The notes under the pieces: model-generated
Told to the model about the DNA's origin: nothing
The model's database searches: none
The model's input: only the letters and a program-made list of their open reading frames with translations
Part shown: piece by piece, positions 8,026-16,744 of the stretch
How positions within the stretch are numbered: the stretch's first letter is position 1
Layout of the letters: every line of letters begins with the position of its first letter
NCBI GenBank assembly: GCA_905614375.1
Contig: CAJQSP010000003.1
Coordinates: 1 to 64,000, forward strand
From: an uncultured Dehalococcoidales bacterium
GTDB taxonomy: Bacteria; Chloroflexota; Dehalococcoidia; UBA1151; UBA1328
DNA: 64,000 bases
Direction of reading: 5' to 3'
Program-made: the position numbers and the translations under genes

Positions 8026-8916
8026 CTATAGCATCACACCATTTTCGCTTGTGTATCCGTTTTCATCGGCAGTGCGAGGTGTGTTCGAGTGATCGCCACG
8101 TGTCGCTAGTTCGATGCGATTGCCGTCGGGGTCATAGATGAACAGGAACTGCTGACCGTCGTGTCGCGTTCCGATTCCTTCGACGATTTCGACGTTGGCT
8201 TCGACTAGAGCTTCAGCAGTCGCTTCAAGATCGGCGACCTCGAACGCTACGTGCTGACGACCATCGCCGCGCGATCCTACCGACTGTGGAGGGTCGATAA
8301 CGTGAACCATTGATCCATCGGGCATTTCTGTCCAGCTAAGCGTATTGCCGTCGATCTGGTGGGGAATTACATTGATGTTGAGTAGATCGCGGTACATGCC
8401 CATGCACTCAGCACGATCGCTCACAGCTAAACCAGCGTGGTTGATCGTAAGTATTTTGATTTTGGACGGGGAGTCGACTGTGACGTTAGTTCCCGATTCG
8501 GTTGTGTAGCCAAGAGCGTCGGTGACACGAGTCGATGAGCGAAGATTGCTTGCGGTAGCGAATTCCAGGCGGTTGCCATCGTTGTCGTCGATGAAGATGC
8601 ACTTCTGTCCGTCGTGCCGTTCGCCCGTGTCGCTAATGTTCGGGTAGCTAGAAGCTCTTAATGCCTCAACTGAGGAGCCGAAATCGTCTACCTCAAAAGC
8701 AATGTGGGGATCACCAAGATTTTCACCGTCGGATGGCTCGATCAAGTGAACCATTGTCCCATCTAGAGTTTTGGTCCAGACGATGTTGGGCGAATCAACC
8801 ATTGAAGGGATCACTTGAAGGCCGAGAATATCTCGGTAGAACTTCAGCGCAACGCGGCGGTCCCATATTGGAATTCCAACGTGGTTGATGGTTTTGATGC
8901 TGATTGTTCCGGGCAA
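8026..8916 (-). CDS. Tandem-domain VOC (glyoxalase/extradiol dioxygenase-fold) protein
   Basis: The 296-residue protein has two vicinal-oxygen-chelate modules in tandem, at about residues 7-120 and 151-270. Each starts with I-NH-G(I/L), contains W-(T)-DG-MVH-I-(E/D)P, and ends with a DGQ-FI-D-DGNR-E-A strand. Candidate metal ligands are the His of NHVG/NHAG, the His of the MVHLI/MVHVI strand and the Glu of RLEFA/RIELA. Each module is followed by a similar tail (ALGYTTESG; ENGYTSENG), so the tail was duplicated with the domain. The start is a TTG. Such proteins can be dioxygenases, glyoxalases or resistance proteins, and I cannot choose among these. Confidence 0.85.
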   Translation of the reverse strand: MPGTISIKTINHVGIPIWDRRVALKFYRDILGLQVIPSMVDSPNIVWTKTLDGTMVHLIEPSDGENLGDPHIAFEVDDFGSSVEALRASSYPNISDTGERHDGQKCIFIDDNDGNRLEFATASNLRSSTRVTDALGYTTESGTNVTVDSPSKIKILTINHAGLAVSDRAECMGMYRDLLNINVIPHQIDGNTLSWTEMPDGSMVHVIDPPQSVGSRGDGRQHVAFEVADLEATAEALVEANVEIVEGIGTRHDGQQFLFIYDPDGNRIELATRGDHSNTPRTADENGYTSENGVML

Positions 8917-8967
8917 TTGGCGATCCGTTCCGTTGGGGTGGTCCGATTTAGCGAAAGTATCTGGACA

Positions 8968-9426
8968 TTACTTTAGTTCGACAATCATCTCTATTTCAAC
9001 AGTGATTTGACCTGGGAGGCTGCCCATGCCAACTGCTGAACGGGCGTGTTTGCCGTCCTCGCCAAAAATCGAGACGAGCAGATCGGAACATCCATTGATG
9101 ACTTTGGGCTGATCGGCAAAATCAGGGGTGGCGTTGACCATACCTAGCAGTTTGACGACACGTTTTACCTTGTCGAGGCTTCCAACATGCTCTTTCAATG
9201 CTGAGAGAAGCTGGATGCCGCAGAGTCGGGCAGCATCGTACGATTCGTCGACAGTGCATTCTGATCCAGCCTTGCCAGTAACCTGCGATCCATCGGGGCG
9301 ATTAGGGCCTTTCCCCGAAAGATAAACTAGTTTGCCAACGGTTACGGCAGGTACGTAATTGGCAACGGGGCCTGATGGGTGAGTTAGATCAAGTCCGAGT
9401 TCTTTTACTTTAGCTTCGGCGCTCAT
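8968..9426 (-). CDS. RidA/YjgF family protein
   Basis: The 152-residue protein belongs to the RidA (YjgF/YER057c/UK114) family in its YjgF/chorismate-mutase-like branch: LVYLSGKGPN, a central helix ending ALKEHVGSL, and the C-terminal strands SAVGMGSLP and VEIEMIVEL. RidA proteins hydrolyse reactive enamines or imines from PLP enzymes, but this branch lacks the clear arginine of the archetype, so the activity is uncertain. The ATG at 9426 has GGGAGA about 8 bases upstream. It lies downstream of fumC on the same strand, past a terminator, and upstream of the VOC gene. Confidence 0.85.
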   Translation of the reverse strand: MSAEAKVKELGLDLTHPSGPVANYVPAVTVGKLVYLSGKGPNRPDGSQVTGKAGSECTVDESYDAARLCGIQLLSALKEHVGSLDKVKRVVKLLGMVNATPDFADQPKVINGCSDLLVSIFGEDGKHARSAVGMGSLPGQITVEIEMIVELK

Positions 9427-9466
9427 TCACGAAATCTCCCTATTACTACCGGTGTGTTAAATACAC

Positions 9467-9496
9467 CGAGACCGGCGACAGTATGCACCGGTCTCG
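9467..9496 (-). terminator. Hairpin terminator after fumC
   Basis: CGAGACCGG (9467-9475) pairs with CCGGTCTCG (9488-9496). On the minus strand, the fumC direction, the stem is followed by a short T-rich stretch, consistent with termination downstream of fumC. Confidence 0.65.
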
Positions 9497-9543
9497 TGTG
9501 ATTTTCTATTCGATTATCCCTTTTAGGAGGATTTTTCTTAAGG

Positions 9544-10941
9544 CTATGCCTTCGGTTCGGTCATTGACAGTGGCTCAAGGACTTCATCGAGTTTTTCGCT
9601 GGTTAGATTGGTTTCTCGTAGGGCGACCTGTTTGATTGTTTCGCCGCTTTCGGACGCTACATGTGCAAGACGGGCGGCCTCGTCGTATCCGATGATTGGT
9701 GCCAACGCAGTGCAGATCGCTAGACCCTGCATGACCATTTCTGGCCCCTTGTTGGTTGCTACGAGATCGTTGATGCACTGTCGGGCGAAGTTGCGGGCTG
9801 CAGCAGCTAGCAGATCAATCGACTCAAGCAGGTTGTGGGCTGCCACTGGCATCATCACGTTTAGCTCGAAGTTTCCTGACTGACCAGCGATCGTAATCGT
9901 TGCGTCATTTCCGATTACCTGAGCCGAAACCATCGCAACAGACTCAGCTATAACTGGGTTGACCTTGCCCGGCATGATTGATGATCCGGGCTGGACTTCT
10001 GGCAATGAGATTTCGCCGACGCCAGCACGAGGTCCGGAGCCGAGCCATCGAATGTCGTTGGCGATCTTGAGCATGCCGACGGCGATAGATTTGAGTTGAC
10101 CAGACGCGGATACCGCGGCGTCGAGAGTGCTCTGAGCTTGGAAGTGGTTGGTGGTTTCCGAAAGATCGAGACCAGTGAGATCGCGCAATCGTGAAATAAC
10201 TCGTGTTGCGAACTCGGGATGCATGCCAATGCCTGTTCCAACGGCTGTTCCACCTAGGGCGAGAACTGACAGTTCGGCAAGTGCTTTTTCGGCTCGCTTG
10301 CCGGCGAATTCGAGCTGACCCGCGTAGCCAAGGAATTCCTGACCGAGTCGGATCGGTGTAGCGTCCTGAAGGTGGGTACGTCCTGTCTTCACAACTCCCC
10401 ATAACTCTTCTGATTTGGCTCGAAGTGAGTCTTCGAGTTCTTTCAATGAAGGAAGCAGATTGTCCTTGATCGCCCCGGCAGCTGCCAAGTGGATCGTGGA
10501 CGGGAAGACATCGTTCGACGACTGACCTTTGTTTACGTGATCGTTTGGGTGAACTGGGTTTCGCGATCCAAGTTCGCCGCCGAGTGATTCGATTGCGACG
10601 TTCGAGATGACTTCGTTGGTGTTCATGTTGGTCGACGTGCCAGAGCCTGTCTGAAATATGTCGACAACAAACGAACTGTCGAATTCACCATTTATAATTC
10701 GTTCGGCAGAAGCGATGATCGCGTTTGCGATATCTTCGTCGAGAGCATTGAGTTCGAGATTTACGACGGCTGCTGACTGCTTGATTTGCCCAATTGCTTT
10801 GATGAATGAACGTCCAAGTCGCAGATTGCTAATCGGGAAGTTTAATTCAGCGCGCCGGGCGTTTCCGCCGTAGTAAGCGTTTGCTGGAACTTCTAGTTCA
10901 CCCATCGAATCACGTTCGAGCCGCATGTCCTGCGAAGCCAT
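9544..10941 (-). CDS. fumC: Class II fumarate hydratase
   Basis: The 465-residue length matches class II fumarase, the iron-independent homotetramer that interconverts fumarate and L-malate in the TCA cycle. Family landmarks are TGSGTSTNMN near residue 96, GRTHLQDATP, and the superfamily signature GSSIMPGKVNP with its catalytic serine loop. The ATG at 10941 is preceded by AGGAG at a spacing of 6. It is probably monocistronic, with a hairpin terminator after the stop. In the same fold, GSSIMPGKVNP could also suit aspartase, but the overall length and N terminus favour fumarase. Confidence 0.93.
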   Translation of the reverse strand: MASQDMRLERDSMGELEVPANAYYGGNARRAELNFPISNLRLGRSFIKAIGQIKQSAAVVNLELNALDEDIANAIIASAERIINGEFDSSFVVDIFQTGSGTSTNMNTNEVISNVAIESLGGELGSRNPVHPNDHVNKGQSSNDVFPSTIHLAAAGAIKDNLLPSLKELEDSLRAKSEELWGVVKTGRTHLQDATPIRLGQEFLGYAGQLEFAGKRAEKALAELSVLALGGTAVGTGIGMHPEFATRVISRLRDLTGLDLSETTNHFQAQSTLDAAVSASGQLKSIAVGMLKIANDIRWLGSGPRAGVGEISLPEVQPGSSIMPGKVNPVIAESVAMVSAQVIGNDATITIAGQSGNFELNVMMPVAAHNLLESIDLLAAAARNFARQCINDLVATNKGPEMVMQGLAICTALAPIIGYDEAARLAHVASESGETIKQVALRETNLTSEKLDEVLEPLSMTEPKA

Positions 10942-11233
10942 CGTTTACTCCTGTTTTAGTGGATATCTCATTCGATCATATAAATCTTCAGCGTCAGTTC
11001 TCGCTGCGTAAACCGAAACTAATCATAATCCCGAGATGACGAGTTGAGTTATTTTCGTGGCAGCGGTTTTATAACAACCATCGCTCCGCCAATAACGGCG
11101 TGAGCGTCTCTTCTTTTTAGAAATCTTATGCGTTTTGGTCGTTCGTCACGTCGGAACTGACTAGCGTTATCGGAGTAAGAATACCGCCAGTTCGGGTTGG
11201 GGAAGCCAGTTAGTTCGCCGGTGAATGCGCTAA
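10942..11233. other. Intergenic region with an unexplained stop-free minus frame
   Basis: This stretch separates the DinB-like gene from fumC. On the minus strand, a frame running from about 11254 to a TAA at 11049-11051 is free of stops for about 68 codons and has coding-like composition (for example GFPNPNWRYSYSD and HAVIGGAMVVIKPLPRK). It contains no ATG, GTG or TTG except a Met 11 codons before the end. It may be a gene relic or chance. Confidence 0.3.
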
Positions 11234-11830
11234 CTAAACGGTTACTGAGCCGTTTTTACCGAGAATTCCAGACAGAGCTTCGAGCATTCCCAGATGGCGA
11301 TTGGCGTGAGCGATGTAGCCGACCATAGCGTCGCCGACGCTCGTATCGTTATCGTGCCAGTCCGTGAACTGCGCATTGAACGATTCGTCATCGATCTTGA
11401 CGACACGTTTTTCGAGCAGATCGAATGCTTCTTTTGCGTATGATCTGACGTTCGTAACAACTGGAATCGGTAGTGATTGACCGGTTTCGTTTCCGAGCCC
11501 TGAGCCTGCGCCCCACATGCCGAGGTCTACACCTTCAAATCCCCATTCTTCTGCAACACCAGCAAACACCCAGAGTTCAGGTGTTTTCGTGTCGACGATG
11601 GGTGAGAGTAACCCTTGAACGTAGTCGGCCCAACGACCCATGTGCCAGAGGTGCCACTTGCATGAAGGCGCAGTGGATGCGGGCCATGTGGAAGCCTCTT
11701 CCTCGGTTAAAGCATCGACAGCTTGGAGAATCTGGGTATCGAGCTTGTTGAGGCGAGTTGAGATTATTTCTGCAGGGGAAGGAATTGGCATTTTTTGAAA
11801 CGGGCTGCTGAGTAGTGGTAGTTTAGGCAT
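11234..11830 (-). CDS. DinB-like four-helix metal-binding protein
   Basis: The product is about 198 residues of the DinB/YfiT-like superfamily, four-helix bundles that coordinate a divalent metal through three histidines. The likely ligands are visible as WHLWHMGRW early on and HANRHLGMLEAL near the C terminus. Functions in the family range from bacillithiol or mycothiol transferases to hydrolases, and none can be assigned. The ATG at 11830 overlaps the stop of the upstream enolase gene by 8 bases, so translation is probably coupled and the two form an operon. Other in-frame starts at 11875 and 11791 lack ribosome sites. Confidence 0.75.
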   Translation of the reverse strand: MPKLPLLSSPFQKMPIPSPAEIISTRLNKLDTQILQAVDALTEEEASTWPASTAPSCKWHLWHMGRWADYVQGLLSPIVDTKTPELWVFAGVAEEWGFEGVDLGMWGAGSGLGNETGQSLPIPVVTNVRSYAKEAFDLLEKRVVKIDDESFNAQFTDWHDNDTSVGDAMVGYIAHANRHLGMLEALSGILGKNGSVTV

Positions 11831-12998
11831 GAAGTCTCGCCCATTCAGGATCGGGATGCGAGGCGATGAAGTCATGGTCTAGTTCGTAACCGAGTCCGGG
11901 CTTATCGGGCAAGTGAAGGTGACCATCTCGAACGTCGAGTGGTTCCATGATTACGGAATTATAGTTTTTCAAAGAGTGATCCGACATCTCAAGTCGGTAG
12001 ATATTTGGCACGTTCATCAACACATGTGCGCCCGTAATTACGTTGAACGCACCTGAGGCATCGTGTGGACTAATCGGAACGTAGTAGGTCTCGGCGAGGA
12101 TGGCGATGCGTTTCATCTCGGAGATTCCGCCGGTCCAGCAGATGTCGGGCATTATGTAGTTCACTAAGCCTTCTTGCAGATACGGTGCGAAGTCCCAACG
12201 GGTGTACTTGCGTTCGCCGATACAGAGGTTGATGTCAGTGTTTTGACGGAGTTGTCGGTGTGCGTCGATGCTCTCTGGTTGGAGCGGTTCTTCGAACCAT
12301 GTGAGATGGTGCTTCATCATGCGATTACAAAGTTCGGTCGCAGTTGAGACATCGAAATTGCCGTGGGCATCGATCATGAGTTCGATGTTGGGTCCAATCG
12401 CCTCTCTGAGTGCCGTTATAAGATCATCGGCGTTCTCGGCACCTGCGGGAGAGATTTTGCCGTCGATGTATCGACGGTGGTGCTTACCCATTTCTGGACT
12501 GAATGGATCGAGCTTGAGAGCTTGATAGCCGAGTGCGATTTGTCGTTTGGCGTCGGCGACGCAGGCGTCGATATTGTCGATAGAGTCCACGTGGGAGTAG
12601 ACGGGGACTGATTCACGCATCTTCCCACCGAGAAGATCCCAAACTGGGCGACCAAGCGCCTTCCCCTTGATGTCCCAGAGCGCCATGTCGATTCCACTGG
12701 CGAGAGTAGTTCCGAAGCCTCGGGAGCCAAGAGTGCCGAACCGCCGGTAGATTCGATGCCAGATTGCATCGATGTCGTAGGGATCTTGCCCAACAAGTCC
12801 TTCAGAGAAGTCCTGCCCTTCAAGATCGTTCTTGAGCATCTCGTAGGCTCGCCCGACAACTAGCGCGCCGCCGCCGCCAGAGTTGGTCGACTCGCCGACG
12901 CCCGTGATGCCTTCGTCTGTGTCAACCTCAACGAACAGCCATGATCGATTGCTGCCTTCGGGTCGGGTGAGGTAGACGCGTAGATCGGTGATTTTCAT
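11823..12998 (-). CDS. Enolase-superfamily (mandelate racemase/galactonate dehydratase-like) enzyme
   Basis: The 391-residue protein is an enolase-superfamily member with the N-terminal capping domain (MKITDLRVYLTRP) and a barrel carrying the metal ligands Asp in MIDAHG, Glu in WFEEP and Glu in CIGERK. The catalytic His in SPHDASG and the Glu in RLEMS match the galactonate-dehydratase pattern, as in the enolase gene near 3.5 kb. It should dehydrate or epimerise an acid sugar or similar carboxylate; the substrate is unknown. ATG 12998 has AGGGA 10 bases upstream. It is co-transcribed with the overlapping DinB-like gene and divergent from the TIM-barrel isomerase. Confidence 0.88.
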   Translation of the reverse strand: MKITDLRVYLTRPEGSNRSWLFVEVDTDEGITGVGESTNSGGGGALVVGRAYEMLKNDLEGQDFSEGLVGQDPYDIDAIWHRIYRRFGTLGSRGFGTTLASGIDMALWDIKGKALGRPVWDLLGGKMRESVPVYSHVDSIDNIDACVADAKRQIALGYQALKLDPFSPEMGKHHRRYIDGKISPAGAENADDLITALREAIGPNIELMIDAHGNFDVSTATELCNRMMKHHLTWFEEPLQPESIDAHRQLRQNTDINLCIGERKYTRWDFAPYLQEGLVNYIMPDICWTGGISEMKRIAILAETYYVPISPHDASGAFNVITGAHVLMNVPNIYRLEMSDHSLKNYNSVIMEPLDVRDGHLHLPDKPGLGYELDHDFIASHPDPEWARLHA

Positions 12999-13196
12999 AA
13001 TCAAGCCATCCCTGAAGTTTCGCTGATTAGTTTTATACACAAGCGACGAAATAACCCCAGACTCGATTGACGTTCGGGTGAGGCCACCGGATAGTACACC
13101 TGTTGCGGTGTTAGACTCCGCCCGATCATTGAAAATTGCTGGAAATGCTGGCGATGTTCAGGAAACTTCAACCGAGTATTTCAGGAACCAAACGAC

Positions 13197-14114
13197 ATGA
13201 GATTTTGTTACGCACACCGTCGATTCGCTTTGTACCCGCAATCGGTCGATAGCTGGAACCTCTCGCCCGACAATTACACCAGTGACTTTCTAAAAAAGAC
13301 CAAGAGCCTCGGCTTCGACGCGATTGAGGTTGGACTCGAAGTCATGAGCCAGTTGAGAACCGAGCAGAGGGTCAAAGATTTCACCAAAAATTTCAGTGAC
13401 CACGGCCTAGAAGTTGGCTGTGTACGAGCTGGTGGCACGTTGCACGATGCAAAGAATGGTCCGCAAAACCGAGCCAGACTTGATGAAGCGATCAAATACG
13501 CAGGTTGGAGTGGAGCAGAGGCAGTCAATGGCGCTATGAGTGCTCCAACTCGTCATCCGGATCTATTTCCCGGAGCAGGAAGTGGTTATTCAGAATCTCA
13601 AGATGCTTCACGGGACACTATGCTGTGGGTCTACGAAGATCTTGCACCCGTATTCCAGGACGCTTGTGTGAAGGCTTCGGACGCAAATACGAATATCACA
13701 GTTGAAATTCACCAGAACTCGCCTGTGGACAGCTCATGGTCGGCATTGCTTTTGCACGGCTTGGTTGATCGCCCGAACTTCGGTATCAACCCCGATATTG
13801 GAAACATACTGTGGACGTACGACGTGCCGGAAGAAGATTTCGATTCCGCAATCGATGCCGTTGCTCCAGCAGCCAAGTACTGGCACTGCAAGAACCTTCA
13901 CACTGTGCATCACCCTGAGAACAATCGATCTGTATTTGTTCGAGTTCCACTGCCTGATGGTGAAATAGACTACCGGTACGCAATCTCCGCAATGCACGCC
14001 GCGGGCTACTCGGGTTACATGACTATTGAAGGCGCGTCGGCTGGTGATCAGTGGGCGCAGGATGAGAAGTCGATCAAGTACGCCAAAGCGATTTGGGATG
14101 AACTAGAAGCGTAG
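13197..14114 (+). CDS. Sugar phosphate isomerase/epimerase (AP endonuclease 2-type TIM barrel)
   Basis: The 305-residue protein has the xylose isomerase-like TIM barrel of COG1082. The metal-binding residues typical of the fold are seen as Glu in TVEIHQNS, Asp in NPDIGNI, His in YWHCKN and Glu in MTIEGAS. Members isomerise or epimerise keto-sugars, or act as inosose dehydratases. It faces away from the enolase/DinB operon across a 198-base gap, so the two units may share control of one sugar acid route. A strong terminator follows the stop. Confidence 0.87.
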   Translation: MRFCYAHRRFALYPQSVDSWNLSPDNYTSDFLKKTKSLGFDAIEVGLEVMSQLRTEQRVKDFTKNFSDHGLEVGCVRAGGTLHDAKNGPQNRARLDEAIKYAGWSGAEAVNGAMSAPTRHPDLFPGAGSGYSESQDASRDTMLWVYEDLAPVFQDACVKASDANTNITVEIHQNSPVDSSWSALLLHGLVDRPNFGINPDIGNILWTYDVPEEDFDSAIDAVAPAAKYWHCKNLHTVHHPENNRSVFVRVPLPDGEIDYRYAISAMHAAGYSGYMTIEGASAGDQWAQDEKSIKYAKAIWDELEA

Positions 14115-14135
14115 TTCACCCGTTATAAATTAGAA

Positions 14136-14163
14136 AAAACCCCGGTCAAACGACCGGGGTTTT
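14136..14163 (+). terminator. Rho-independent terminator
   Basis: AAAACCCCGGTC (14136-14147) and GACCGGGGTTTT (14152-14163) form a perfect 12-bp stem with a 4-base loop AAAC. It ends the TIM-barrel isomerase transcript. Its A/T ends would let it work from either side. Confidence 0.9.
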
Positions 14164-14217
14164 AGTCAATTACAGATTTTGCTATCCGATGGTCCAGTAG
14201 ATTGGAGGAAAGCACGC

Positions 14218-14325
14218 ATGACACATCCACGTCCAGAACTGATGATTGGAGTTAGAGTTACAGATTCAATTCAGTGGGGTAACTCAAGTGAAAATGACAT
14301 ATTCCAACATCGAGACACAAGTTAG
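14218..14325 (+). CDS. Possible 35-residue small ORF with strong ribosome site
   Basis: In the otherwise empty stretch 14164-14455, an ATG at 14218 is preceded by GGAGG with a 9-base spacing, one of the best Shine-Dalgarno sites in the window. The frame encodes 35 residues (starting MTHPRPELMIGV) and ends at TAG 14323-14325. I recognise no family. It could be a true small protein or the 5' stub of a deleted gene whose initiation site survives. Nothing else is seen up to 14455. Confidence 0.3.
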   Translation: MTHPRPELMIGVRVTDSIQWGNSSENDIFQHRDTS

Positions 14326-14455
14326 ATCTGTGATCAGACCTGTATTTGTCGCTGAATTTCCCCAATAGTTCTATTTACGGCTCTGGTAACCGTTCTGGCA
14401 TTCGTCGACTAAATCGTTATTTGGCGTCCTGTCAGGTGCTGGTTGCTATTGAAGA

Positions 14456-15703
14456 CTAGATAGTTTCTTGCTCCGGATGCTTGACGGGTCTTGCTAATGA
14501 CAGAGCGACGATTCCGACGATAAAGATCGCTACTACGATCAAGAACGAGTTATTGAATGAGTCGGTTGAGTCGTGAATCGCCCCGGCGATAAGTGGTGCT
14601 CCCGTACCCGACGCGATCATTCCGACCTGCATCAGACCCATGATTCCGCCGAATTCCTTCATGCCGAACGCCTCTTGAACGACGAGGACGATCAGTGCAC
14701 CGAGTCCTCCAAATCCAGTTCCGAATACTACGATCCCGACCCACATGATGGCGTCGGTGTTCGCTTGGGCAATCATGAACACACCTACGGCTTGAAGAGA
14801 TACCGAAATTATCGTGGCGATTCGAGCGGTGATCTTTTCGCTGGCTCGACCGAACGCCAGCTTCGATCCAATGCCCATACCCGCTATGATGCTGACCGCT
14901 GTCGTGGCTAGGCCTGGAGCAAATCCGCTTTCTTCAAAGTGCTGACGAAGTTGAGTTAAAACTCCCTGATAAGTGAATGTCGCTGCGACAAGCCCTATCA
15001 TGATTAGCCAGAAGTTACGGTTCGCCAGCGCCTGCTTCACTGTTATTCCGGCGCGTGCGGCATATCGGGCCACGTGAGCCTGATCTCCACGGCCTGTTCG
15101 TTTCATCTCATCTTCGATTTTGTTCTCATCTTCCATGATGATGAACAACGCTACGAGTCCAAGGACGACCATGATGACACCGAATGTCACGTACGCCATC
15201 TGCCAACTGAGCACTCCGATGATCCCTGCTGCTAGGGGCGGCATGGTTACCCCACCAAAGTTATTACCAGCGACAACCGCTCCCATCACTCGCCCACGAG
15301 TTTTAGGGAACCAGAGACCGACCATCTTGCCGGCGGGCATGATCGTTGCACCGGGGAAGCCGGCGTAGACGAGCCCGCTGAACAGGTACCAGTGCCAAAG
15401 TTCGGAGATTAATGGTCGAAGTAGGAAACCTGAAGCTATCAACAGTAGCGAGGCGAACATTACGGGACGTATACCGATGCGGTCGCTCAAGTTTCCTACG
15501 AACGGTGCAAGGAGTCCGGAGATGAACGAAAATGCCAGTGAGAGATTTAATTGGGTTTGCGACCAGCCAAACTGCTCTTTTAGAGGTCCGGCGAATTCGC
15601 CGAATGCGTACTGTCCCATTCCGACTGAAAGTCCGGTCGATAGGAAGACAACGAATGCTATTGGATAACCGCGGTAAATATGCCCAAAGAATGGAACCGT
15701 CAT
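14456..15703 (-). CDS. MFS transporter, monocarboxylate/oxalate-formate antiporter-like
   Basis: About 415 residues with 12 hydrophobic segments. The loop after transmembrane segment 2 reads GNLSDRIGIRPVM, an MFS signature. A long charged central loop (MEDENKIEDEMKRTGRGDQ) separates the halves. The N-terminal segment and overall look resemble monocarboxylate porter/OFA-type carriers, which fits a window rich in organic-acid enzymes, but the substrate is not shown. I start at ATG 15703 (MTVPFFGHIYRG), directly before the first transmembrane helix. A longer in-frame ORF to 15802 has a low-quality basic N terminus and is not favoured. Confidence 0.83.
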   Translation of the reverse strand: MTVPFFGHIYRGYPIAFVVFLSTGLSVGMGQYAFGEFAGPLKEQFGWSQTQLNLSLAFSFISGLLAPFVGNLSDRIGIRPVMFASLLLIASGFLLRPLISELWHWYLFSGLVYAGFPGATIMPAGKMVGLWFPKTRGRVMGAVVAGNNFGGVTMPPLAAGIIGVLSWQMAYVTFGVIMVVLGLVALFIIMEDENKIEDEMKRTGRGDQAHVARYAARAGITVKQALANRNFWLIMIGLVAATFTYQGVLTQLRQHFEESGFAPGLATTAVSIIAGMGIGSKLAFGRASEKITARIATIISVSLQAVGVFMIAQANTDAIMWVGIVVFGTGFGGLGALIVLVVQEAFGMKEFGGIMGLMQVGMIASGTGAPLIAGAIHDSTDSFNNSFLIVVAIFIVGIVALSLARPVKHPEQETI

Positions 15704-15969
15704 TAGTCGGTGTTGCCTTTGTCGATGTCGGATGCGCCGCGCCCGTCCGGCGCACAAGAGCAGCTGAAGAATCTGTGAGTGGAAACAGGCGGTAACTCGC
15801 ACAGTTCGGTGAGGGTAACGATCTCTAAATTGTCCAAGCTGACTGTATACTCCGCCCGCGTTCCAAATCTGAAAGGGGCGCTAGTTCGAATAGGCGTCAG
15901 TCACGGTAGCACCTGTGCGTGTGCTTTGGGTTTTGTGGGACTTGTGACTTGCCGTTAGTGGAGATTGTT

Positions 15970-16692
15970 TTGAGACAAAGTAATGTTCGTGCCGCAATCA
16001 ATCATGGCACAGTTTCACACAGCTTAACGCTGACCTTCCCTGAGCCGACTATCGCCGAATGGGCGGGCTACGCGGGTTTCGATGGCCTTCATCTTGATAT
16101 GGAGCACGGGGTTTTTAACTGGGAATCGGCAGAGATGATGTGCCGGGTCGCCGATATGCACGGAATGACCTGCACAGCTCGAATTCCTAACACTGAAAAT
16201 GACACCATACTGCGGGCATTTGATCGTGGTTTGATGGGTATTCTGTGCCCACACGTCGACAATGCCGAGCAGGCTCAACGAATCGCAATGGCTTCACGAT
16301 TTGGACCCGAAGGCGAACGTTCGTTTGGCACTTCCCGTGGTCGTGATTATGGGATGACCGTTAGAACACCCGCTGAGTACATGGCGGACTTTAACCGAGA
16401 AGTGACAGTCGCTATTCAGATAGAGACTAAGAACGCAGTCGACACTATCGAAGACATTTTGGATGTTGAAGGTATCGATATGATCGCTTTTGGTCCCCAG
16501 GATCTGGCGCAGTCACTTGGCCACCCTGGGCATGCAGATCACCCAGAGGTACTAGAGGCGATGGAGTATGTTGTCGCAGCAGTTCATGCACGCGGTCGGC
16601 TAATGTCTTCAGACGTTGAAAAGGGCATAAATCTGGTTCAATGGTTGCCCGCACAACTCAAAGACTGGCTCGATAGCTCACGATCTAACTAG
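15970..16692 (+). CDS. HpcH/HpaI-family 2-keto-3-deoxy acid aldolase
   Basis: About 240 residues of the HpcH/HpaI (class II, metal-dependent) aldolase family. Motifs are HLDMEHG (with Glu and His near the metal), ARIPN (with the substrate-binding Arg), QIETKNAVD with the metal Glu, and FGPQDLAQSLG. Members cleave 2-keto-3-deoxy acids to pyruvate plus an aldehyde, and this would suit the products of the two galactonate-dehydratase-like enzymes in this window. I start at TTG 15970, with GTGGAG about 7 bases upstream; the ORF extends 51 bases further without a ribosome site. It is the first gene before the NHL cluster. Confidence 0.87.
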   Translation: MRQSNVRAAINHGTVSHSLTLTFPEPTIAEWAGYAGFDGLHLDMEHGVFNWESAEMMCRVADMHGMTCTARIPNTENDTILRAFDRGLMGILCPHVDNAEQAQRIAMASRFGPEGERSFGTSRGRDYGMTVRTPAEYMADFNREVTVAIQIETKNAVDTIEDILDVEGIDMIAFGPQDLAQSLGHPGHADHPEVLEAMEYVVAAVHARGRLMSSDVEKGINLVQWLPAQLKDWLDSSRSN

Positions 16693-16744
16693 ACGCTAAC
16701 TATCTTTCTAAATTCAAGTAAAAATTGATTCGGCAAATAGATAA

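Noticed and set aside
15704..15802. Extended N terminus of the second MFS transporter
   Set aside because: A basic stretch of low coding quality before the natural start MTVPFFGHIYRG; no ribosome site.
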